Origin: Chloroflexota bacterium
GTDB taxonomy: Bacteria > Chloroflexota > Limnocylindria > Limnocylindrales > CSP1-4
Length of the DNA stretch: 8,495 nucleotides
Direction of reading: 5' to 3'
NCBI GenBank assembly: GCA_021785115.1
Contig: JAJYGO010000139.1
Location: forward strand, 1 to 8,495
Shown here: positions 1 to 7,095 of the stretch, piece after piece
How positions within the stretch are numbered: the first letter of the stretch is position 1
Layout: each line of letters opens with the position of its first letter
Translations under genes and position numbers: made by a program
Notes under the pieces: generated by a model
What the model was told of the DNA's origin: nothing
Database searches by the model: none
What the model saw: the letters and a program-made list of their open reading frames with translations, nothing else

Positions 1-520
1 TGCCGAGCGCAGTTCCCCACCCGAGCGTGGCGAGGCGCCCGGTATTGCAGTGCGTCAGGATCCGGGTGACGCCGGCAAGGTAGGCGCGGCCGAACTCCCC
101 AATCAGGCGGCACGCTTCGCGGTCCTCTTCGATGATGAGGAGCGCCTCGTCGAGCGCGCGCCGTCGTAACTCGTCGAAAGTCGCCGCCTGCGAGGCCGCG
201 TCCCGGACGCGGCCGACCGCCCACATGAGGTTCACCGCGGTTGGACGTGCACGGCCGATCGTCTCGGCGAGTACGCCCAGGTGGGTTCGGGCGGCACCTA
301 GGCTCTCGCCGTGCCAGGCATCAATCCCAAGCACCATGGCGAGAGCGCCGCATGCCCCGATCGCGGGAGCGCCGCGCACGGCGAGACGGCGAATGGCGTC
401 GATCGCGGCCCCGCATGTCTCGAGCCGGGTCACGTTGACGGCGGTCGGCAACTCGGTCTGATCGATGATCTCAATCGCCGCTCCGTCCCACGCCACTGCA
501 GGGCGCAATCCGCTCGTCAT
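1..520 (-). CDS. mtnA: S-methyl-5-thioribose-1-phosphate isomerase, N-terminal part (cut by window edge)
   Basis: This cytoplasmic enzyme isomerises methylthioribose-1-phosphate to methylthioribulose-1-phosphate in methionine salvage. The visible 173 residues carry the family landmarks in order: RGAPAIG at 49-55, RPTAVNL at 92-98, and LTHCNTG at 155-161. Cys158 in that last motif corresponds to the catalytic Cys (about position 160) of characterised MtnA. The second catalytic residue, an Asp, would lie in the C-terminal half outside the window; full-length proteins are about 330-370 residues. I chose the ATG at 520-518 because AGAGGA (530-525) lies just upstream. A GTG at 523-521 in the same frame is the alternative. 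The gene is divergent from the importer operon and shares its control region, and the product of the phosphorylase at 7092-7898 is its substrate. MtnA relatives include translation factor eIF2B-like proteins, but these motifs are those of the isomerase. Confidence 0.93.
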   Translation of the reverse strand, partial: MTSGLRPAVAWDGAAIEIIDQTELPTAVNVTRLETCGAAIDAIRRLAVRGAPAIGACGALAMVLGIDAWHGESLGAARTHLGVLAETIGRARPTAVNLMWAVGRVRDAASQAATFDELRRRALDEALLIIEEDREACRLIGEFGRAYLAGVTRILTHCNTGRLATLGWGTALG

Positions 521-638
521 CACTTCCTCTTGCTCCCCGCGGCGTGCGGCCCACCGTCCAGGGTCCTCCACGACGATGCCCCTCCACAGCGCCGCTGCCT
601 GCTGTTCCGCGACCGGCGGCCCTCAGATCGCGATGCGG

Positions 639-652
639 TGCACGTTTGTGCA
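639..652. promoter_or_regulatory. Operator-like palindrome, copy 1
   Basis: The sequence TGCACGTTTGTGCA is an imperfect inverted repeat: half-sites TGCACG and TGTGCA around a 2-base centre, with one mismatch. It differs from the second copy at 717-730 in one of 14 bases. It lies about 120 bases upstream of mtnA and about 85 bases upstream of the importer promoter's -35 box. The form fits a dimeric helix-turn-helix regulator. The regulator is not identifiable here and no regulator gene lies in the window. Confidence 0.5.
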
Positions 653-716
653 AAAGCCGCAATCTTGGTCGCCCATGGTACACGACCTGTCCAGTGGGGC
701 TCTCCAGCCGCCGATA

Positions 717-730
717 TGCACATTTGTGCA
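717..730. promoter_or_regulatory. Operator-like palindrome, copy 2
   Basis: The sequence TGCACATTTGTGCA has perfect 6-base arms (TGCACA/TGTGCA) around TT. It ends five bases before the -35 box of the plus-strand promoter at 736-763, a position suited to activation or to repression by steric overlap. Copy 1 lies 78 bases upstream. Repetition of a long palindrome between two divergent, functionally linked genes is the argument for a real binding site; which protein binds it is unknown. Confidence 0.6.
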
Positions 731-735
731 GCATA

Positions 736-763
736 TTGACAAACGACGATCTGACCCTATCAT
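736..763 (+). promoter_or_regulatory. Sigma70-type promoter of the importer/salvage operon
   Basis: A consensus -35 box TTGACA (736-741) is followed after 16 bases by TATCAT (758-763), five of six matches to the -10 consensus. Transcription would begin near 770, leaving a leader of about 30 bases before the start codon at 801. On the other strand TTGTCA (742-737) overlaps the same -35 box, with a poor -10 candidate near 718-713. A divergent mtnA promoter through copy 2 of the palindrome is therefore possible but weakly supported. Confidence 0.7.
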
Positions 764-800
764 GCCACCAACCCTGATCGCGATGAGGAGGTAGTTCCCG

Positions 801-1916
801 ATGGTGTGGCGCGAGGGGATGACGCGGCGGACCTTCATCCGGCGTGCGGGTCAGCTCGGTGTGGGGGCCATCGGACTTGGCTCGGTCATGACGGTGCTCG
901 ACGCGTGCTCCGCCGGTTCCGCGACGGGCGCTCCATCATCGTCAGCAGGCGCTGCACGAGCGTCGGCGTCCGCGGCACCGCCGGCGGCCCTGCAGGCCGT
1001 GAAGGTGCAGTTGTTGTGGATCGAGGACGTCGAGTTCGCTGGTCTGTACGCAGCAAGCTCACAGGGCTTCCTGAAAGCCGCGGGGCTCAGCCAGACGCTC
1101 ATCCCGGGCGGCCCGCAGATCAACGCGATCCAGTCGGTCGCCGGGGGTGCGGCGCCGATCGGCCTGATCGGGTCCACGGATCAGATGATCCAGGCACGCG
1201 CCAACGGCGTCCCCGTCAAGATGATCGCTGCGACCTTCCAAACGGGCCCCTTCGGGGTGATGAGTCTCGCAAGCGCGCCGATCAAGACCCCGAGCGACCT
1301 CGTCGGCAAGAAGATCGGTCTCCAGGCAGGCGGACGGCCCACCTTCAGCGAGATGCTGAGCGCAAGCGGCCTGACCGCCAGCCAGATGACCATCGTGCCC
1401 GTCGGAACCGATCCGACTCCGCTCGTTAGCGGCCAGGTCGATGGGTTCTGGTCGTACGCCTTCAACCAGCCTCTCGAGCTCGCGGCGAAGGGCATCAAGA
1501 CGACCATGCTGCTCGCCTCGACCGCCGGTGTGCCGGATTACGGAGACGTCATCTTCACGCTCGACGATGTGCTCCAGAAGAACGAAGCGCTGCTCGTGAG
1601 CTGGTTGCGGGCCGCCGTTCAGGGCTGGCAGTACGCCCTCGCGAACCCTGCCGCCATGGCGAAGGAGACCGTCGATCAGTCGCCCAGCCTCAAGCTGAGC
1701 CTGTCGCAGCAGACCGCGCAGGCCTCCGCCCAGGTCCCGTTCCTGACATCGGCGCTGACGAAAGCGAAAGGGCTCCTCTGGATCGATCCGTCGTCGGTGT
1801 CCAAGTCGATCGATCTGAACCTCAAGACCGGTCAGATCAAGAGCGCCGTGAACGTCAACGATGTGATGACGACGACGATCCTCGAGAAGGCCTTCGGCGG
1901 AAAGACGACCCTCTGA
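801..1916 (+). CDS. Solute-binding lipoprotein of a NitT/TauT-type ABC importer (NMT1/ThiY-like)
   Basis: This protein captures the substrate outside the membrane and delivers it to the permeases encoded downstream. It is 371 residues long. The N-terminus has a twin-arginine motif, TRRTFIR (8-14), a hydrophobic stretch, and a lipobox LDAC with Cys36 as the lipid-anchored residue, suggesting Tat export of a folded lipoprotein. An Ala/Ser/Gly-rich linker follows to about residue 65. The mature part shows NMT1/THI5-like features: WIEDVEFAGLYAA (73-85), IPGGPQ (101-106), and LVGKKIGLQ (167-175). The ATG at 801 is preferred over the ATG at 819 because AGGAGG (786-791) sits nine bases upstream of 801. 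Relatives bind pyrimidine precursors, taurine, sulfonates or nitrate, so family alone does not fix the ligand. The operon's enzymes point to methylthioadenosine or a similar heteroaromatic thio-nucleoside (inference). Confidence 0.88.
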   Translation: MVWREGMTRRTFIRRAGQLGVGAIGLGSVMTVLDACSAGSATGAPSSSAGAARASASAAPPAALQAVKVQLLWIEDVEFAGLYAASSQGFLKAAGLSQTLIPGGPQINAIQSVAGGAAPIGLIGSTDQMIQARANGVPVKMIAATFQTGPFGVMSLASAPIKTPSDLVGKKIGLQAGGRPTFSEMLSASGLTASQMTIVPVGTDPTPLVSGQVDGFWSYAFNQPLELAAKGIKTTMLLASTAGVPDYGDVIFTLDDVLQKNEALLVSWLRAAVQGWQYALANPAAMAKETVDQSPSLKLSLSQQTAQASAQVPFLTSALTKAKGLLWIDPSSVSKSIDLNLKTGQIKSAVNVNDVMTTTILEKAFGGKTTL

Positions 1917-1933
1917 GCAGCTCTACGTCGCCC

Positions 1934-1940
1934 AGGTGAT
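1934..1940 (+). promoter_or_regulatory. Ribosome binding site of the ATPase gene
   Basis: AGGTGAT matches the 3' part of the extended Shine-Dalgarno sequence. Its AGG lies eight bases before the ATG at 1945, which is why that ATG is preferred over the in-frame GTG at 1936 and ATG at 1939, both of which overlap this site. Confidence 0.55.
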
Positions 1941-1944
1941 GCCG

Positions 1945-2793
1945 ATGACCCCAGCGACCTCCCCGAGGGGACAGGGCGCAAGCGACTGCCCGAGCATCGA
2001 GTTGCTTGGCGTGAGCAAACGGTTCCACGCGGGCGCTGGTGAGGTCGAGGCGGTGCGTGACGTCAGCCTGCGGGTCGAACGGGGTGAGTTCGTCTCGATC
2101 ATCGGGCCCTCGGGCTGCGGCAAGTCGACCACGCTGCGGATCGTGGCGGATCTCACCCCTCCCACGGCGGGCATCGTTCGCGTCGAGGGAGGATCGGCTT
2201 CGGATGCGCGGCGGGCGCGCCGCTTCGGCATGGTCTTCCAGGATCCGGTGCTGCTGCCCTGGAGGACGCTCGACAAGAACGTGGCGCTGCCGCTCGAGGT
2301 GGCCGGGATCCGCCCGTCGGCGGCCCCACGGCGACCGCAGGATCTGATCAAGCTCGTCGGACTCCAGGGATTTGAGCACATGCTGCCGTCCCAGCTGTCG
2401 GGCGGAATGCGTCAGCGCGCCGCGATCGCACGTGCGCTCGTCCTGGACCCGTCGATCCTGTTGCTCGACGAGCCCTTCGGGGCTTTGGACGAGTTCACCC
2501 GCCAGCGGCTCAACCTCGACCTCCTGCGGATCTGGAGCGAGAGCGACACGACTGCGCTGCTCGTCACGCACAGCATCTCCGAAGCGGTACTCCTCTCCGA
2601 TCGGGTAGTAGTCATGACCAATCGTCCGGCGACGATCTCCACGATCATCAGGGTCGACCTGCCACGTCCGCGGACCCTCGCGGCTCTGCGGAGCCGCGAG
2701 GCATTCGAGATCATCCGCGACGCCTCCGAGGCTCTCTACGGTGAGGCGGAGGACCGAGACGCGGTCGAGGCTCCGGGCCCCAGGGTCTCCTAG
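1945..2793 (+). CDS. ATP-binding subunit of the NitT/TauT-type ABC importer
   Basis: This cytoplasmic ATPase powers the importer. All expected motifs are present in its 282 residues: Walker A GPSGCGKST (54-62), Q-loop Gln99 in FQD, signature LSGGMRQR (151-158), Walker B LLLDEPFGALD (172-182), and switch His209 in VTHS. The layout, including DEFTRQ after the D-loop and the NRP segment near 226-228, is that of the SsuB/TauB/NrtD group. It begins 28 bases after the binding-protein stop and ends nine bases before the first permease, so it sits in the same transcript. All catalytic residues are intact. The C-terminal 20 or so residues are charged and probably variable. Confidence 0.93.
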   Translation: MTPATSPRGQGASDCPSIELLGVSKRFHAGAGEVEAVRDVSLRVERGEFVSIIGPSGCGKSTTLRIVADLTPPTAGIVRVEGGSASDARRARRFGMVFQDPVLLPWRTLDKNVALPLEVAGIRPSAAPRRPQDLIKLVGLQGFEHMLPSQLSGGMRQRAAIARALVLDPSILLLDEPFGALDEFTRQRLNLDLLRIWSESDTTALLVTHSISEAVLLSDRVVVMTNRPATISTIIRVDLPRPRTLAALRSREAFEIIRDASEALYGEAEDRDAVEAPGPRVS

Positions 2794-2802
2794 GGGAGAC
2801 CT

Positions 2803-3579
2803 ATGAACGTCGGCATCCGCTGGTTGATTCGCGCGCGGGGGGCGATCTCCCTCGCCGTTCTCTTGGCTGCCTGGGAGATCGCCGCGCTCCTCATCCCGCA
2901 ACGGGTGACAGTCTTCCCGGCGCCATCCCTTATCGCGCAGACGCTGATCGACAACGCGTCCACCTTCGTCGAGGCAGTCCAGCCGACCGCGATCGAGGCG
3001 ACGATCGGCCTGGTGATCGCGTGCATCGCATCGATCGCCCTGGCCGCCGCGTTCGTGCGCTCCAGGGCGTTGGAGGAGGGCCTGTACAACGTCGCAGTCA
3101 TGATGCACAGCATCCCGGTCATCGCGATTATCCCCATCCTCGTGATCTGGCTGGGAACCGGGTACGCACCGAAGATCGCCGTCGCGGCGCTCGCCTCGTT
3201 CTTCCCGATCCTCGTCAACACAACGCGCGGACTGCAGATCGTCGACGAGCAACTCCTCGAGTACATGCAGGTCCTTGACGCCAGTTGGTGGCAGACGCTT
3301 CGCATCGTCCGCTGGCCGACCGCCTTGCCCTACCTCTACGCCGCCCTGAAGATCGGAGCGCCGTCCGCCGTGCTCGGCGCCACCATCGGTGAGTGGATCG
3401 GGTCGCAGACCGGGCTGGGGTACCAGATCCTGTCGGCCATGTTCAACTTCGATCCGCCGATGCTGTGGGCCACCATGGTGGTCTGCGCCGCAGTCGCCCT
3501 CGCAGGGTTCGGCCTATTCGCGCTGCTCGAGCACGTCACCGTCGGGAGCTGGGCTGATGCGGACGGCTCCGGCGTATGA
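2803..3579 (+). CDS. ABC importer permease, first subunit (NitT/TauT type)
   Basis: This is an integral membrane subunit of 258 residues with about six hydrophobic segments, near 13-31, 65-85, 97-117, 123-140, 186-206 and 221-243. The cytoplasmic coupling loop that contacts the ATPase is at about 155-206: VLDAS, then RWPTALPYLYAALK (170-183), then TGLG (203-206), which is the SsuC/TauC-type form of the EAA loop. GGGGAG (2793-2798), overlapping the ATPase stop codon, is its ribosome binding site. Its stop overlaps the start of the second permease in ATGA (3576-3579). The two permeases share the same architecture but differ clearly in sequence, suggesting a heterodimeric channel. Confidence 0.92.
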   Translation: MNVGIRWLIRARGAISLAVLLAAWEIAALLIPQRVTVFPAPSLIAQTLIDNASTFVEAVQPTAIEATIGLVIACIASIALAAAFVRSRALEEGLYNVAVMMHSIPVIAIIPILVIWLGTGYAPKIAVAALASFFPILVNTTRGLQIVDEQLLEYMQVLDASWWQTLRIVRWPTALPYLYAALKIGAPSAVLGATIGEWIGSQTGLGYQILSAMFNFDPPMLWATMVVCAAVALAGFGLFALLEHVTVGSWADADGSGV

Positions 3580-4400
3580 GGGCCGCGAGGCAGCCGACCC
3601 TCGACCAGCGGAAGGGCACCCGCGGGGCGGCAATGTTGTCGGGGTTGATGTCACGCCTCAGGTCGCTCGCGTTGCGGCTCACCGGGCTGGCGCTCCTGAT
3701 TGCAGTCTGGCAGTTCGCCACAGCGGCGCTCGACGTTCCCACGTACCTGCTGCCCCAGCCGGTCGTGCTCGCGTTCGGCCTCGTGCAGGATCAGGCGGTG
3801 ATTCTCGATGGCCTGCGGCCACTCGCGTTCGAAGCCACCCTTGGGTTCCTGCTCGGCAACGGACTAGGGCTTGCCCTCGCGATCACGGTCGACAGCGTCC
3901 GCTGGGCAAGGGGGGCAGTGTACCCGCTCGCCCTCGCCATCCGGAGCGTCCCGATCGTCGCGATCACGCCGCTGATCTCCCTCATCCTGGGGTTTGGCAC
4001 GCAGACCACCGTCGCGGTCGCGACGCTGATTTCCTTCTTCCCGATGTTCGTGAACATGAGTCGCGGGCTCGTGGCGGTGGACAGGCAGGCGCTCGAGCTG
4101 TTCGAGGTTCTCGACGCCGGGACGCTCAAGACATACCGGGCACTCCGTTGGCCGTCCTCCCTGCCGTACCTGTACGCCTCGTTGAAGGTCACTGCCCCCG
4201 GTGCCGTCCTCGGGGCGATGATCGCCGAATACATCGCGTCCAACTCGGGCCTCGGCTACATGCTCCAGAGCGCCGCAACGACCTACCAGTATCGGCTGAT
4301 GTGGGAAGTAACAGTCGTGGCCACCGCGCTCGTGATCGTGATCTTCTTCGCTGTGACCTGGCTGGAGCGGCGGTTGGTTCCCTGGGCAGCGCCCCGATGA
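3576..4400 (+). CDS. ABC importer permease, second subunit (NitT/TauT type)
   Basis: This is the second integral membrane subunit, 274 residues, presumed to pair with the preceding permease. Hydrophobic segments lie near 31-52, 85-104, 115-138, 142-160, 207-222 and 242-263. The coupling loop includes EVLDAG (177-182) and RWPSSLPYLYASLK (191-204), followed by SGLGYML (224-230). The ATG at 3576 gives a 4-base ATGA overlap with the upstream stop, so translation is probably coupled; no good separate ribosome site is visible. A later in-frame ATG at 3633 is possible, since the first 20 or so residues are polar and Arg-rich. The stop codon overlaps the start of the deaminase gene, tying transport directly to catabolism. 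Confidence 0.91.
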   Translation: MRAARQPTLDQRKGTRGAAMLSGLMSRLRSLALRLTGLALLIAVWQFATAALDVPTYLLPQPVVLAFGLVQDQAVILDGLRPLAFEATLGFLLGNGLGLALAITVDSVRWARGAVYPLALAIRSVPIVAITPLISLILGFGTQTTVAVATLISFFPMFVNMSRGLVAVDRQALELFEVLDAGTLKTYRALRWPSSLPYLYASLKVTAPGAVLGAMIAEYIASNSGLGYMLQSAATTYQYRLMWEVTVVATALVIVIFFAVTWLERRLVPWAAPR

Positions 4401-5728
4401 CGCAGGCGATCGACCCGCCGGTGCATGACCTGCTGGTCCGGGACGGTGCCGTGCTGGCGGCGCCCGGCGCCTCGGCGCCGCTCGCACACCACGACGTGGC
4501 GGTCGACGGCACGCGGATCACCGCGGTGGGCCCGACGGGCAGCATCGGAGCCGGGCAGACGGTGGTCAATGCGCGCGGCAAGGCCGTGCTGCCAGGCCTT
4601 GTCAACTGCCACAGCCACGCTCCAATGAGCCTCTTCCGGGGCACCGCCGACCCCATGCCGCTGCAGCCGTGGCTGGCCCACAACGCGCCGTACGCCGGAC
4701 GATTCGACGAGGAGGACGTCTACTGGGGCGCCCTTCTGGCCGCGTGCCAGATGCTTCGCGCCGGTGTCACGACGTTCGCGGACATGTACCACCACCAGGC
4801 CCTTGTGATACCCGCGCTCGAGCAGATCGGAATCCGCGCGTTTCTCGCGGAGGGTGTGATGGAGGCCTCCCAGAACCTTTTCATCGGCTCTGTCGAGGAT
4901 CAACTGGAGCGTGCGGACACCCTCGTTCACCTGGACGCCGCCCTGGCCGGCGGCCGCATCGTCGCGGGGATCGCACCGCACTCGGTCTACACCTGCAGCG
5001 GAGGCCTCCTGCGCGAGGTCGCAGAGATGGCCCGTGACGCCGGGTGTCGCGTGCATACGCATGTGTCCGAGACGAGGCGCGAGGTCGAGGAATGCGAGGC
5101 TGTTCATGGGCGACGGCCGCCGGGCTACTTGGCGGAGTGCGGCATCTTCGACAATCCGACACTCGCGGCGCATGCCGTGCACCTCGACGCGGAGGACATC
5201 GCGTTGCTCGCCGAGCGTGGCGTTGCGGTCGCGCACAACCCGGCGAGCAACCTCAAGCTGCGCTCCGGGTTGGCGCCCGTGCCGGCGCTTCTCGAGGCCG
5301 GTGTCCGCGTGGGCCTCGGGACCGACGGCGCCGGCAGCAACGACTCGCTCGACATGTGGCGCGACTGCTACCTCGCCGCGGTGCTGCACCCGTGGGCCGA
5401 CGAGGTCTCGCCTGCCGCCATGGCCCTGGAGCTCGCGACTGCCGGCGGGGCCGCGGCCCTCGGCATGGACTCCGAGATCGGCGCCATCGCGGTCGGGATG
5501 AAGGCTGATCTGGCAGTCATCGACCTCGAGCGTACCAACCTCGTTCCGGCGCTCGACGCGACGCGTGTGCTGGCGTTCGCCGCCCGTGGGGACGAGGTCG
5601 ACGAGGTGGTCGTCGATGGTCGCGTGGTCGTGATGGAAGGGCGGGTGCTCGGCGTCAACGAAGCAGAAGTCATAGAACAGTGCCGACGGCGCGCGCGGCG
5701 CATTTTCGAACAAGGAGCGGTCGCATGA
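4397..5728 (+). CDS. mtaD: Amidohydrolase, probable 5'-methylthioadenosine/S-adenosylhomocysteine deaminase
   Basis: The likely reaction is deamination of 5'-methylthioadenosine to 5'-methylthioinosine in the cytoplasm. The protein has 443 residues, normal for the family. The metal site is complete: His72 and His74 in the HSH motif, His222 in HTHVSE (220-225), and Asp310 in GTDGAGSND (308-316). Glu225 and His259 are the expected catalytic or substrate-contacting residues. PMSLFRG (76-82) and HNPASNLKL (280-288) are also typical of the MTA/SAH deaminase group. An N-terminal beta-sandwich segment and a C-terminal VVVDGRVVV strand complete the amidohydrolase fold. Related enzymes include guanine deaminase and triazine hydrolases. 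The phosphorylase two genes downstream and mtnA make MTA or SAH the best substrate guess. It starts in an ATGA overlap with the second permease. Confidence 0.85.
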   Translation: MTQAIDPPVHDLLVRDGAVLAAPGASAPLAHHDVAVDGTRITAVGPTGSIGAGQTVVNARGKAVLPGLVNCHSHAPMSLFRGTADPMPLQPWLAHNAPYAGRFDEEDVYWGALLAACQMLRAGVTTFADMYHHQALVIPALEQIGIRAFLAEGVMEASQNLFIGSVEDQLERADTLVHLDAALAGGRIVAGIAPHSVYTCSGGLLREVAEMARDAGCRVHTHVSETRREVEECEAVHGRRPPGYLAECGIFDNPTLAAHAVHLDAEDIALLAERGVAVAHNPASNLKLRSGLAPVPALLEAGVRVGLGTDGAGSNDSLDMWRDCYLAAVLHPWADEVSPAAMALELATAGGAAALGMDSEIGAIAVGMKADLAVIDLERTNLVPALDATRVLAFAARGDEVDEVVVDGRVVVMEGRVLGVNEAEVIEQCRRRARRIFEQGAVA

Positions 5729-7095
5729 ACATCGTGGTCGTGGTCGCGGACACGTTTCGACGGGATCACCTTCCCGCCTACGGCAATTCGACGGTCTATG
5801 CACCGCACCTGACCGCCTTTGCAGAGCAGGCGCTCGTGTTCGACGACTGTCGACCCGCCTCGTTCCCCACCGTGCCCGCGCGCGCCGACATCATGACCGG
5901 CCGCTACACGTTCGCCTACCAGGACTGGGGTCCGCTCGGCGTGGAGGAGCAGACGCTCGCGCAGACGCTGAGCACGCACGGGTACCTCACCTGCGGCATC
6001 GCAGACACGCCTTTCTTCATGCGGAACGGGTACGGGTACGATCGCGGCTTCCACGACTTCCAGTGGATTCGCGGCCAGCGACAGGGTCCCGAGCGCGACG
6101 ACATCCAGGCGAGCTGGCACGGCGAGGCGGATCGCTTCGCCCCGACCACCTTTCGCGCCGCCTGTGACTGGCTCGAACGGCATCACCGTGAGCAGTTCTT
6201 CCTGTACATCGATACGTGGGACCCGCACGAGCCATGGGACCCGCCGGAGTTCTATGTCCGTCGCTACCTGCCGGACTACTCGGGTGCGCAGGTTGCCCCC
6301 AGCTACTGGGATTGGAAGGAGAGCGGCCTGACGCAGCGCGACCTGGAGGTGGCGCACGCCTGCTACATGGGCGAGATCTCGATGGTCGACCGCGCCTTCG
6401 GAGCGCTCATCGAGCGCCTGAGCTCGCTCGGCATCCTTGACGACACCGCGGTCTTCTTCACGTCGGACCATGGCTACTACTTCGGAGAGCACGGCCTGCT
6501 CGGCAAAAGCCTGTTCCGCTGGGCTGGTGACGTGCCCTTCGAGGATGGCTGGATCCAGGGCGTCAAGATGGGCTACATCTACCGTTCCCCGCTCCACAAC
6601 GAAGTCACGCGGGTGCCGCTGTTCGCCCGCATCCCGGGCGTGCAGCCGCGGCGGATCGCCGGGCTCGTGCAGTTGCCCGATCTCATGCCCACGATCTTGG
6701 ATCTTGCGGGCATCGAGCCTCCGTCGCGCGTGCTGGCGACCTCGCTCATGCCCCTAGCGCAAGGCAAGGTTCAGTCCGCGCACGCGTTCGTGACGACGTC
6801 GGCCGCCCTGCACAACCCGGGCGAGGTGTCACGCATGGTGGACGACCAGGTCCGCGAGATCGTGCAGGGATCGCCCAGCACGATCACCGATGGAGAGTGG
6901 GACCTCCTGTACAGCACGAACGATGAACCGATCGAGCTCTACAGGACCCGTGAGGACCCGGGTCACCTCCACAACGTCGTGGCCGACCACAAGGATGTGG
7001 CCGAGGCCCTGCACCGGAAGTTCCGCACGTGGCTCGAGGGCGTCGGGACACCCGAATCCGCGCTGGCGGCTCGCGAGCGCCTGCCGCGCCCGTGA
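5725..7095 (+). CDS. Sulfatase-fold hydrolase with Thr at the nucleophile position
   Basis: This is a 456-residue member of the alkaline phosphatase superfamily (Pfam sulfatase-like). Landmarks are ADTFRRDHL (8-16) with metal ligand Asp9, the active-site segment SFPTVPARADIMTGR (46-60), DPHEPW (166-171), and TSDHGYYFGEHGL (246-258) with Asp248 and His249 as metal ligands. Type I sulfatases have Cys or Ser, converted to formylglycine, in C/S-x-P-x-R; here the aligned residue is Thr49 (TVPAR). Thr serves directly as nucleophile in phosphodiesterase and phosphonate-hydrolase branches of this superfamily, so sulfatase activity is doubtful and a phosphoester or phosphonate substrate is more likely (inference). 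There is no signal peptide: the first beta-strand starts at residue 2, so it should act inside the cell. AAGGAG upstream and the ATGA overlap with the deaminase stop fix the start at 5725. The substrate is unknown. Confidence 0.82.
   Translation: MNIVVVVADTFRRDHLPAYGNSTVYAPHLTAFAEQALVFDDCRPASFPTVPARADIMTGRYTFAYQDWGPLGVEEQTLAQTLSTHGYLTCGIADTPFFMRNGYGYDRGFHDFQWIRGQRQGPERDDIQASWHGEADRFAPTTFRAACDWLERHHREQFFLYIDTWDPHEPWDPPEFYVRRYLPDYSGAQVAPSYWDWKESGLTQRDLEVAHACYMGEISMVDRAFGALIERLSSLGILDDTAVFFTSDHGYYFGEHGLLGKSLFRWAGDVPFEDGWIQGVKMGYIYRSPLHNEVTRVPLFARIPGVQPRRIAGLVQLPDLMPTILDLAGIEPPSRVLATSLMPLAQGKVQSAHAFVTTSAALHNPGEVSRMVDDQVREIVQGSPSTITDGEWDLLYSTNDEPIELYRTREDPGHLHNVVADHKDVAEALHRKFRTWLEGVGTPESALAARERLPRP

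Noticed and set aside
311..739. Small plus-strand open frames across the mtnA region and divergent gap (for example 311-739 and 465-794)
   Set aside because: They lie opposite mtnA codons with clear MtnA motifs and extend over operator and promoter sequence; no ribosome site or motif supports them.
626..785. Repeat of GATCGCGATG at 626-635 and 776-785
   Set aside because: GATCG/CGATC-rich words are frequent throughout this window, including inside genes, so chance or general oligonucleotide bias is the simpler explanation.
1855..3252. 465-codon minus-strand open frame opposite the ATPase and first permease
   Set aside because: The translation is rich in Arg, Asp and Gly with no recognisable motif. 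The plus strand carries full ABC motifs, so this is a GC-driven antisense shadow.
4283..5803. 506-codon minus-strand open frame opposite the deaminase
   Set aside because: Low-complexity, charged composition without motifs, entirely opposite a gene with an intact amidohydrolase metal site.
5368..6597. 409-codon minus-strand open frame opposite the deaminase end and sulfatase-like gene
   Set aside because: No family motif in the translation; it is opposite well-supported coding sequence.
5725..7095. Annotation as an ordinary arylsulfatase, with a link to sulfate-ester use
   Set aside because: The formylglycine Cys/Ser is replaced by Thr and there is no signal peptide, so classical sulfatase chemistry is not supported.
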